In this document: piece after piece, positions 1 through 5,632 of the stretch
How positions within the stretch are numbered: position 1 is the first letter of the stretch
Layout: each line of letters begins with the position of its first letter
Assembly (NCBI GenBank): GCA_003488525.1
Contig: DNLG01000012.1
Coordinates: forward strand, 8,317 to 15,673
Length of the DNA: 7,357 nucleotides
Direction of reading: 5' to 3'
Source: Bacteroidota bacterium
GTDB taxonomy: Bacteria; Bacteroidota; Ignavibacteria; Kapaibacteriales; Kapaibacteriaceae
Made by a program: the position numbers and the translations under genes
Notes under the pieces: generated by a model
Told to the model about the DNA's origin: nothing
Databases searched by the model: none
The model's input: the letters and a program-made list of their open reading frames with translations, nothing else

Positions 1-27
1 AAACCTCAAACCTCAAACCTCAAACCT
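1..27. repeat. Heptamer tandem repeat (AAACCTC)n
   Basis: The unit AAACCTC is repeated head to tail about 3.9 times with no mismatch, ending in AAACCTA just before the 3' side of the tRNA gene. The array begins at the window edge, so its full length is unknown. It holds no gene. It could be a slippage-prone spacer or the end of a longer intergenic repeat. Confidence 0.85.
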
Positions 28-33
28 ACCTAG

Positions 34-108
34 TGGTCGCTATAGGATTTGAACCTATGACCTTTCGCGTGTGAGGCGAACGCTCTGAACCAGCTGAGCT
101 AAGCGACC
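34..108 (-). tRNA. tRNA-Val (anticodon CAC)
   Basis: The minus strand folds into a complete cloverleaf. The acceptor stem GGTCGCT pairs with AGCGACC, followed by discriminator A. The D arm is GCTC...GAGC. The anticodon stem TTCGC/GCGAA encloses loop CTCACAC, giving anticodon CAC at 73-71. The T arm is ATAGG-TTCAAAT-CCTAT. CAC reads the valine codon GTG. The 3' CCA is not encoded (CTA follows the discriminator), so a CCA-adding enzyme must supply it. There is no intron. It diverges from the TonB receptor gene. Confidence 0.96.
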
Positions 109-118
109 AAATGGGCTG

Positions 119-150
119 CAAGTCTACGGTTCCCGGGGCATTTCTCCAAA
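119..150 (-). promoter_or_regulatory. Bacteroidota-type promoter of the tRNA-Val gene
   Basis: Read on the minus strand, TTTG (150-147) is followed after 20 bp by TAGACTTG (126-119). This is one mismatch from the Bacteroidota sigma-A consensus TTTG-N19-21-TAnnTTTG. The -7 element ends 10 nt before the tRNA 5' end, leaving room for a leader of only a few nucleotides. The match is by eye; no transcript data. Confidence 0.55.
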
Positions 151-174
151 GTTGGAGGCCGGCGGGAACCGTAG
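124..174. repeat. Nested inverted repeats in the divergent promoter region
   Basis: A perfect 12-bp inverted repeat, CTACGGTTCCCG (124-135) and CGGGAACCGTAG (163-174), encloses a second perfect 6-bp one, CTCCAA (144-149) and TTGGAG (152-157). The two are nearly concentric. Neither side has the T-run of an intrinsic terminator. The position between two divergent genes favours a promoter or operator role. If transcribed, it would form a strong hairpin 12 nt before the receptor start codon. Confidence 0.8.
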
Positions 175-179
175 TTTCG
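152..179 (+). promoter_or_regulatory. Possible promoter of the B12-uptake operon
   Basis: On the plus strand TTG (152-154) and TAGTTTCG (172-179) resemble the Bacteroidota -33 and -7 elements. The -7 element has one mismatch to TAnnTTTG, and the 17-bp spacer is a little short. The -7 element ends 7 nt before the ATG at 187, so transcription would begin at or within a few bases of the start codon, giving a leaderless or nearly leaderless mRNA. That would fit the lack of a Shine-Dalgarno sequence. No cobalamin riboswitch B12 box is visible. Confidence 0.3.
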
Positions 180-186
180 CAGTCCG

Positions 187-2121
187 ATGAAGACAATGAT
201 CACGATATGGACGATGGGGCTGCTGCTAGCCCCGTTCATGACAGCAAAGGCATCCGAAGCCGATTCGCTGCGTGTGGTCAGACGCGACAGTGCGATCATC
301 GTGACGGCCTCGGCATGGCTGGGTGATGCCACCGGAGCGGGGCCGGCTCGTTCGGTGTTGCCCCGTGAAGTGATCGAGCGCCTGGCGCCGATGTCGATGG
401 CAAGTACGATGTCACTCTTTCCCGGCGTGTTCGTAAAGGACTATGGCGGAATCGGTGGACTCCAGCTGGTGTCTCTGCGAGGGGGCTCATCGGCACAGTC
501 TCTGGTGATGCTTGATGGTGCACGGCTCTCATCGGCGCAGAACGGGAGTATCGACCTTACGTCGATCCCTGTTCGCCGTATTGAATCTGCCGAGGTGCAG
601 CGCGGCGGCGCTTCGGCACTTTACGGCGCAAATGCCCTGACGGGCGTTGTGGACATGCGGCTGCGACTGCCGGAAACATCAGGCGTCGGACTGACGCTTT
701 CTCAGGGTGCCTTCAACGAGTGGCGATCAGCCCTCGACGCAAACACGCATCTCGGGTCGGACGTGCGCCTCGGCGTTGATGTAGATGTCTTCGGAACACG
801 TGGCTCGTTTCCGTTCAGCGTTAACCAGTTCGGCACGACCTACGATGTGAACCGTCAGAACGGCCACGCGCGACATATGCGCGTGCTCGCGCGCGCTGAG
901 TTCGGCCAGTGGCACTCGGCAACGGTCATTGTCCGCTCGGCGGACCGCGGCGTTCCCGGCGCTGTGGTGCAGGGGGCGATCGCCCAGGCACGGGCTCTGC
1001 TGCGGGATGAAGACCTGATGGCCGTGGGTCGATCAACGCTTTATTCGTCAGCCCGCGACAGGATCTGGATGACGGCATCTGCTCGATACCTTGATCAGCA
1101 CTTCGTCGATCCCGATGCCACGATCGTCGGCACGCAGGGAATCAACGTCCGCTACCTCCAGCGTGATGCTACGGCCAGCGCGGTCTGGCAACGTCAGCAT
1201 GAGGATCTGCAGACCACGCTGCGATTCGATGCCTCGCATGCCGACCTGCAGGGGGCGTCCATTGCCTCACGGTCCGGTGAACGTGTCGTGCGCCGTTCGG
1301 CCAGTATCTCGGGCGATGTTCAGGTGACGAACGTGCTCGAGACCGACATCGAACTGCGCGCCGCCATGCGAGCGGACGTGTTCTCAGACGTCGGCACGGC
1401 ACTCTCGCCGCTGCTGGCTCTGCGCTACGGTATTGCGCCCGGACTGGCCTTCAAGGCCAGCTGGAGCCAGAGCTTTCGTCCGCCAACATTTAACGAACTG
1501 TACTATCTCAACTACGGGACGCGTGATCTGCGCCCAGAGCGCGCTTCGACCATCGATGCCGGCATTGTTGCCGAGCCATGGTCGTGGTGCAGCCTGGATC
1601 TAACGGCCTATACCGGTTCGATCCGAAACCTTATCGTGTCGGTGCCGGTAAGCCCCGTGATCACCAGCGCGCAGAATGTCGGCGCAGCCACCAGCCAGGG
1701 GGCGGAACTGGTCATCCGCTCCCGGGGGTTCGATGGACGGCTGCTTGCTCAGTGGTCCTATGCGTTGCAGTTTATGCGAGATGCAACAGGTCGTGCCGGA
1801 CTCGATGGCAAGCTCACTGCCTATGCTGTGCCCGAACTTGCCTCGGCCCTTGCGCAGTGGGATGCAGGATCCTGGTTTGCCTCACTGCAATGGTCCTATA
1901 CCGGTTTTCGATACGCAACCTCGGGCGAACCGTCCAAAATGATGCTCAGGCCTTTTGCACTTACGTCGCTACAGTCCGGCATCCGCATGAATGGCAGCAA
2001 CGTACGGGGCAGTGTGATGCTTCAGTGCGATAACCTCTTCGATGTGTCGTACCAGGTTGTGCGGGGGTATCCGATGCCGGGCAGGGCAATTCGTGTGATC
2101 GTTAATTTTGACCTGCGATGA
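187..2121 (+). CDS. btuB: TonB-dependent outer-membrane receptor, BtuB-like
   Basis: This 644-residue protein is an outer-membrane beta-barrel that would import a scarce ligand using TonB/ExbBD energy. A signal peptide covers residues 1-22, with likely cleavage after AKA. DSAIIVTA (34-41) matches a TonB box and resembles the one in BtuB. The plug follows (about 45-160), with LFPGVFVKDYGG, SLRGGSSAQSLVMLDGARL and RGGASALYGANALTGVV in the order seen in BtuB. The barrel runs to a C-terminal strand ending VNFDLR. It lacks the carboxypeptidase-like N-terminal extension of SusC-type receptors. The start at 187 is the first possible one after an in-frame stop at 172-174 and gives a proper signal peptide. 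The stop overlaps the next gene by ATGA. The corrinoid assignment rests largely on the BtuG-like gene two positions downstream. An iron or other ligand receptor is possible from this protein alone. Confidence 0.85.
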   Translation: MKTMITIWTMGLLLAPFMTAKASEADSLRVVRRDSAIIVTASAWLGDATGAGPARSVLPREVIERLAPMSMASTMSLFPGVFVKDYGGIGGLQLVSLRGGSSAQSLVMLDGARLSSAQNGSIDLTSIPVRRIESAEVQRGGASALYGANALTGVVDMRLRLPETSGVGLTLSQGAFNEWRSALDANTHLGSDVRLGVDVDVFGTRGSFPFSVNQFGTTYDVNRQNGHARHMRVLARAEFGQWHSATVIVRSADRGVPGAVVQGAIAQARALLRDEDLMAVGRSTLYSSARDRIWMTASARYLDQHFVDPDATIVGTQGINVRYLQRDATASAVWQRQHEDLQTTLRFDASHADLQGASIASRSGERVVRRSASISGDVQVTNVLETDIELRAAMRADVFSDVGTALSPLLALRYGIAPGLAFKASWSQSFRPPTFNELYYLNYGTRDLRPERASTIDAGIVAEPWSWCSLDLTAYTGSIRNLIVSVPVSPVITSAQNVGAATSQGAELVIRSRGFDGRLLAQWSYALQFMRDATGRAGLDGKLTAYAVPELASALAQWDAGSWFASLQWSYTGFRYATSGEPSKMMLRPFALTSLQSGIRMNGSNVRGSVMLQCDNLFDVSYQVVRGYPMPGRAIRVIVNFDLR

Positions 2122-3182
2122 CCAAGCGGAAACCACCTCTGGAACTGGATCATGAGACGCAACGCCTGCATGACGAGGCCTGCGCCCGCGGCGAGGATGC
2201 GTATGTCGATCCGGCAACGGGTTACCGGGTGATCACAGAGGTCGGACACCGGAATCGCGGCGACTGCTGCGGAAGCAAGTGCCGTCATTGTCCGTTCGAC
2301 TGGTCGGCCGTTCCCGACGGACTGATCGGATGGATCATTCTGATCGTTCTGATGACGACAGGCGCTGCTGCTCAGTGGCAGCGTATGCCGCTTGATACGG
2401 TGCGATCGGCCACCTTCGGAAGCAGTCAGCGGTCGGGTCAGGGGGCCTCGTTCTTTCCGGCCAACGTGCTGGGCGGACCGTCTGCAATGGCCCGCGACAG
2501 CGTGCCGGCAACCGATCCGCGGGAGATCTGCTCCATCGGTCTTGGCGGCTCGATCACGCTCGGCCTGCGCCGAGCCGTGATCGTTGACGGACCTGGTGCA
2601 GATTTTACGGTGTTTGAAAATGCCTTCACCTACGGCAGGGGGCGGATCTATGCCGAGCCCGCTACGGTCGAGGTCAGTCAAGATGGTGTTTCGTGGACGA
2701 TGTTCCCTCATGACTCCGTCCGATGCACAGGGCTGGCCGGCGTGACGCCCACGAGCGGCCATGATCCCTTCGACCCGGCGCGAAGCGGCGGCGATGCATT
2801 CGATCTGGCCGATGTCGGCATGGATTCCGTGCGGTGGGTACGCCTGACGGACGTCACGGCGCTGATCCTCAACAACCCATCAAGCCCCTTCTTTGATCCC
2901 ACGCTTTCAGGCTTTGACCTCGACGTGGTCCTTACGCGTTATGCCGTGCCGGTTGCCTGGGAGCTCGACGCGCGACCGGTCGTTCTCTCGAGCATGGTCG
3001 AGGTTGCCATGCCCGTCGCATCAGTGGTGCAGATCATGGACGTCACCGGACGCGTCATCTCGACGACCAGCCAGCAGGCAGGCATCGTGCAGGTTGACAT
3101 GTCATGGCTGCCAGGGGGCTGGTACTACGTCATCGTTGATGATGGTCGTGAGCGTATTCTGCTGCGGTACATGCGATCATGA
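2118..3182 (+). CDS. DUF5522/C1orf53-like Cys-rich domain joined to a T9SS-tailed cell-surface protein
   Basis: Residues 1-62 form a small domain of the DUF5522/C1orf53 type: LHDEACARGEDAYVDPATGY, then HRNRGDCCGSKCRHCPF, where Cys 50, 51, 55 and 58 could bind a metal. Its function is unknown. Residues 68-85 (a hydrophobic run ending GAAAQ) look like a signal peptide with a signal peptidase I site after AAA. A surface-protein domain follows (about 88-275), with GLGGSITLGL, IVDGPGADFTVFENAF, EPATVEVSQDGVSW, GGDAFDLADVGMDSVRWVRL and GFDLDVV. As I recall, this family sits beside BtuB and BtuG genes in Bacteroidota B12 loci. Residues about 278-354 resemble a type IX secretion sorting tail (VQIMDVTGRV, VDMSWLPGGWYYVIVDDG). 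An internal signal peptide behind a cytosolic-looking domain is odd, and no ATG, GTG or TTG lies in frame at the junction. This may really be two genes split by one base near 2330. ATGA overlaps link it to both neighbours. Confidence 0.8.
   Translation: MTKRKPPLELDHETQRLHDEACARGEDAYVDPATGYRVITEVGHRNRGDCCGSKCRHCPFDWSAVPDGLIGWIILIVLMTTGAAAQWQRMPLDTVRSATFGSSQRSGQGASFFPANVLGGPSAMARDSVPATDPREICSIGLGGSITLGLRRAVIVDGPGADFTVFENAFTYGRGRIYAEPATVEVSQDGVSWTMFPHDSVRCTGLAGVTPTSGHDPFDPARSGGDAFDLADVGMDSVRWVRLTDVTALILNNPSSPFFDPTLSGFDLDVVLTRYAVPVAWELDARPVVLSSMVEVAMPVASVVQIMDVTGRVISTTSQQAGIVQVDMSWLPGGWYYVIVDDGRERILLRYMRS
2328..2336 (+). other. Cryptic ATGA-type gene junction, one G from separating two genes
   Basis: The bases read GGATGGATC. 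In the present frame they encode Gly-Trp-Ile and join the DUF5522 domain to the signal peptide. Removing one G (2332 or 2333) would end the upstream frame with TGA after residue 71. It would also start a new frame at the overlapping ATG, giving MIILIVLMTTGAAAQ. This is the same ATGA overlap found at 2118, 3179, 5351 and 5629. The resulting signal peptide would lack the usual Lys/Arg, which weakens the two-gene reading. Confidence 0.5.
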
Positions 3183-4252
3183 CCCGCCGAATGCACTGGC
3201 TATTGGCGGCTCTGCTGCTTGTTGTGCTGCTTGTCAGCAGTTGCCTGCCAACGCCGACGGATGTGCCGACGTCGCAGGGGCGCATCGACGTTCCCGGGAT
3301 CTTTGTTCTGTGCGAGGGTCTGTGGCGTCAGGATAACTCAACACTCTGGTTCATTGCAGACGATGGAACGGTCGTACGTGACGTTGTGGGTGCGTCCAAT
3401 CCGGGACTGCGTCTGGGTGATACGGGATCGGACGTCCACGTGCGCGGAGATAGCATCTGGGTGGTGGTCAGTACGTCGCGCTCGATCGAGCTGTTCGATC
3501 GTCGCAGCGGCCTGTGGCTGGCACGGTTGCGCTTTGATGACCTGCGCGAGCCCTACGCTATGGCCTTTGTGAACGACTCGGTGGCCGTCTGCACGTTTCT
3601 GAATGATGCGTCGATCGCCGAGTTCGATCCACGTCGCATGGCCGTGCGCGTTTCGCACGTCGCCGTTGGGCCTGCCCCCGAGGGGATTGCCGTCCTGTCC
3701 GGTCGGATCTACATTGCCAACAGCGGACTTGGCGATCTTCGTCGAAGCGAGCAGGGGGCTGGCACGGTCACCATTCTCTCGGCATCGGATCTGTCCACCG
3801 TCGATACGATCTCCGGGCTGCCGAACGTTCGCTCGGTCGTCGCCGACCCTCGCACGGGTCGCGTATGGTGCATCTACCGTCACCTGGTGTCGATGACCGA
3901 CTCTCTTGGAGGCGTGGTTGCCTACGATGCCGCAACCGCGACCATCACGGAACACTACAGACTGCGTGCGCCGACAACGGCCTGCGTCGATCCACGCAGC
4001 GGCAGTCTGTATGTTCTGCATGCGGACGGTGTGAGCCGCATTGCCCGTGGCACGATGCAGTCCATCATTGACCGTCAGGGTGAGGATGCATGGTATGGTC
4101 TTTCGTGGGACGCCCGAACAGATCAGCTGCTTATCGCCAATGCGCGCAGCTATGTCACCGATGGCGAAGTGATGTTTGCCGACACATCAGGCAAGATCGT
4201 GCGTCGCGTTGCCGTTGGTGTCAATCCCGGACGCATGGTCGTGGCGGACTAA
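3179..4252 (+). CDS. btuG: BtuG-like beta-propeller surface lipoprotein (YncE/DUF5074 type)
   Basis: This 357-residue lipoprotein has an N-terminal signal (MTRRMHWLLAALLLVVLLVSSC) with lipobox VSSC, so Cys22 would be lipidated. The rest is a run of beta-propeller blades. GIFVLCEGLWRQDNSTL (40-56), LGDTGSDVHVRGDSIWVV (79-96), PAPEGIAVLSGRIYIANSG (165-183) and NARSYVTDGEVMFAD (321-335) follow, in order, motifs I recall from Bacteroides BtuG. BtuG is the surface lipoprotein that captures cobalamin with extreme affinity and caps BtuB. Here it would hand corrinoid to the receptor at 187. The gene is ATGA-coupled to its upstream neighbour and is the last of the operon, with only 12 bp before the stop of the convergent gene and no visible terminator. 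The function is inferred from family and context; ligand-binding residues cannot be checked by eye. Another YncE-type propeller is the alternative. Confidence 0.8.
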   Translation: MTRRMHWLLAALLLVVLLVSSCLPTPTDVPTSQGRIDVPGIFVLCEGLWRQDNSTLWFIADDGTVVRDVVGASNPGLRLGDTGSDVHVRGDSIWVVVSTSRSIELFDRRSGLWLARLRFDDLREPYAMAFVNDSVAVCTFLNDASIAEFDPRRMAVRVSHVAVGPAPEGIAVLSGRIYIANSGLGDLRRSEQGAGTVTILSASDLSTVDTISGLPNVRSVVADPRTGRVWCIYRHLVSMTDSLGGVVAYDAATATITEHYRLRAPTTACVDPRSGSLYVLHADGVSRIARGTMQSIIDRQGEDAWYGLSWDARTDQLLIANARSYVTDGEVMFADTSGKIVRRVAVGVNPGRMVVAD

Positions 4253-4264
4253 GCTGTAAGCCCC

Positions 4265-4585
4265 CTAACCAACGCGGTACCCTTCCTTGATCAGCAGGTC
4301 TTTGACGCGCTGCACGTGATCGCCCTGCATTTCGATCGTCTGGTCAACGATCTGTCCACCGGCACCAAGGGATTTTTTCAGAAGCGTCAGCAGGCGCTCC
4401 AATTCCTTTGGGTGCGACGAAAAGCCCCAGGCGATGGTGATGATTTTGCCACGACGCTTTTCGGTGCGCACACGCAGGCGCAGAACCTGTCCGTCATGGC
4501 CGACGCGCTTAGGCGCCGATGAGGCCTGTTCGGCCTTGCGCTCGGGCATGCCGAGCATTGATGCGAGATCTTCGAGTCCGGGCAT
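4265..4585 (-). CDS. yciH: SUI1/eIF1-like translation factor (YciH family)
   Basis: This 106-residue protein has a variable N-terminus (about 1-33) and a SUI1 domain (about 34-106). The domain is recognised by RRGKIITIAWGF, LLKKSLGAGGQIVDQTIEMQGDH and the closing LLIKEGYRVG. SUI1 proteins bind the small ribosomal subunit. Eukaryotic eIF1 checks start-codon choice, and bacterial YciH relatives are proposed to affect initiation fidelity or stress translation. I chose the ATG at 4585 because the reading frame upstream of it (to 4735) runs into the coding strand of plsC and looks non-native. No clear Shine-Dalgarno sequence precedes it. It converges on the BtuG-like gene and diverges from plsC. 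Confidence 0.88.
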   Translation of the reverse strand: MPGLEDLASMLGMPERKAEQASSAPKRVGHDGQVLRLRVRTEKRRGKIITIAWGFSSHPKELERLLTLLKKSLGAGGQIVDQTIEMQGDHVQRVKDLLIKEGYRVG

Positions 4586-4646
4586 GACGCAATATGCGTT
4601 TCGTCGTGCTCTTGGTGAAGCAGTGCCGAGTTGCGAGGTTTGCCCA
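4586..4646. promoter_or_regulatory. Divergent intergenic region, SUI1-like gene and plsC
   Basis: These 61 bp must hold the start signals for both divergent genes. I see no convincing TAnnTTTG/TTG pair on either strand. A short inverted repeat, ACGCA (4587-4591) and TGCGT (4595-4599), lies next to the SUI1-like start. GAGG at 4635-4638 is a reasonable ribosome binding site for plsC, 8 nt from its ATG. Confidence 0.4.
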
Positions 4647-5354
4647 ATGCGCACCTGGCTCGTTATCCTCGCTCTTGTCATCGCTACGGTAGTGTATGCG
4701 ATCATCGTCACAATCCATATGCTTCTGTGGCGCAATCCCGAGGTCTACTTCGCCTACGCTCGCAGCTGGTCTCGCTTGGTGCTTCGCTGGTCGGGCGTGA
4801 ACGTCAACGTCAGCGGGGCCGAGCATCTGGTGCCGGGTGAGCGCTACGTCTATGCATCGAATCATGCGAGTATGTTCGACATTCCGGTGATCCTGGCCTG
4901 CGTTCCCGACAATGTGCGCATCATGTACAAGAAGGAACTCGAGCGCGTTCCGATCTTCGGGTGGAGTCTGGCCGTCTCGCCCTTCGTTGCCATCGATCGT
5001 GGCAAAAAACGTCAGGCCGCCGCGGTGCTCGACGAGGTTACGGCTACGCTGCGTAGCGGCTCGTCGGTACTGATCTTTCCCGAGGGCACGCGCAGCAGTG
5101 ATGGCCGAGTGCAGGAGTTCCGACGAGGAGCCTTCACGCTCGCCGTAAAGAGCGAACGGCCGATCGTTCCGGTTGCACTCATCGGTACGGCCGCGATCCT
5201 GCCCAAGGGAACACGTCGGCTTGCCGGCGGTCGGGTGACGCTGAAGATCTTTCCGCCCGTTGCCGTGCCTGCCTCAGCAACACGTGAGCAGGAGAAGGGG
5301 CTTATGCTTCAGGTGCATGACATCATCGCCGGTGCCGTAGATTCGCAGTCATGA
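4647..5354 (+). CDS. plsC: 1-acyl-sn-glycerol-3-phosphate acyltransferase
   Basis: This 235-residue membrane enzyme transfers an acyl group to lysophosphatidic acid to make phosphatidic acid, the second acylation of phospholipid synthesis. An N-terminal membrane segment (about 4-26) is followed by the PlsC blocks. They are NHASMFD (72-78, the catalytic HX4D), VPIFGW with VAIDRG (101-119), FPEGTRS (144-150, substrate binding) and IVPVALIG (173-180). The length is normal. The ATG at 4647 is preferred because GAGG lies 8 nt upstream and the membrane segment follows at once. An in-frame ATG at 4584 would add 21 unlikely residues and overlap the divergent start. It overlaps gatC by ATGA. The exact acyl acceptor cannot be told from sequence. 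Confidence 0.92.
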   Translation: MRTWLVILALVIATVVYAIIVTIHMLLWRNPEVYFAYARSWSRLVLRWSGVNVNVSGAEHLVPGERYVYASNHASMFDIPVILACVPDNVRIMYKKELERVPIFGWSLAVSPFVAIDRGKKRQAAAVLDEVTATLRSGSSVLIFPEGTRSSDGRVQEFRRGAFTLAVKSERPIVPVALIGTAAILPKGTRRLAGGRVTLKIFPPVAVPASATREQEKGLMLQVHDIIAGAVDSQS

Positions 5355-5632
5355 CGATCGAAGAAATTCATGCTATCGCCTCTCTGGCGCGACTGCGATT
5401 CACCGATGAACAGGCAGCCGCCTTCGCGCGGGAGTTCACGGACATCGTGGCCTTTGTCAACGTGCTAACGTCGGTCGACCTTTCCAGCGTCGAACCAATG
5501 AGCTCGGTCAACGCCGAACCCAACGTCCTGCGCCAGGATGTGGTGGGCGAATCAGTGTCGACGGCTGAAGCACTACGCAACGCTCCGAAGAAGAACGAAG
5601 CGTTCTTCAAGGTCCCGAAAGTTCTCGGATGA
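5351..5632 (+). CDS. gatC: Asp-tRNA(Asn)/Glu-tRNA(Gln) amidotransferase subunit C
   Basis: This 93-residue protein is the small structural subunit of GatCAB, which converts mischarged Glu-tRNA(Gln) and/or Asp-tRNA(Asn) to the correct amide form. GatC stabilises GatA and tethers it to GatB. Family marks are IHAIASLARLRFTDEQ at the N-terminus, VDLSSVEPMSSV, the VLRQD segment and a C-terminal NEAFFKVPKVL. The length fits the family. gatA and gatB are not in the window, so the complex is encoded at scattered loci. ATGA overlaps on both sides place it in one operon with plsC and kdsB. Confidence 0.93.
   Translation: MTIEEIHAIASLARLRFTDEQAAAFAREFTDIVAFVNVLTSVDLSSVEPMSSVNAEPNVLRQDVVGESVSTAEALRNAPKKNEAFFKVPKVLG

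Noticed and set aside
1..27. CRISPR array
   Set aside because: The repeat unit is 7 bp with no spacers. It is a simple tandem repeat.
124..177. Intrinsic terminator at the large inverted repeat
   Set aside because: It lies between two genes that diverge from it, and neither side has a proper T-run (only TTT at 175-177).
1578..2033. A 151-codon plus-strand frame inside the receptor gene
   Set aside because: It overlaps the conserved receptor barrel in another frame and has no start signal or motif.
2022..2762. A 246-codon open frame on the minus strand
   Set aside because: It lies opposite the receptor and surface-protein genes, is rich in Arg/His/Pro, and shows no family motifs. This is typical of antisense frames in GC-rich coding DNA.
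3338..4021. A 227-codon open frame on the minus strand
   Set aside because: It is antisense to the BtuG-like propeller gene, and its composition is not protein-like.
4434..4646. Longer N-terminus for PlsC starting at 4434
   Set aside because: The extra 71 residues are antisense to the SUI1-like gene and Arg/Ser-rich. The ATG at 4647 has GAGG upstream and opens directly on the membrane segment.
4586..4735. Longer N-terminus for the SUI1-like protein starting at 4735
   Set aside because: The extra 50 residues are antisense to plsC and its upstream region. The ATG at 4585 gives a normal family length.
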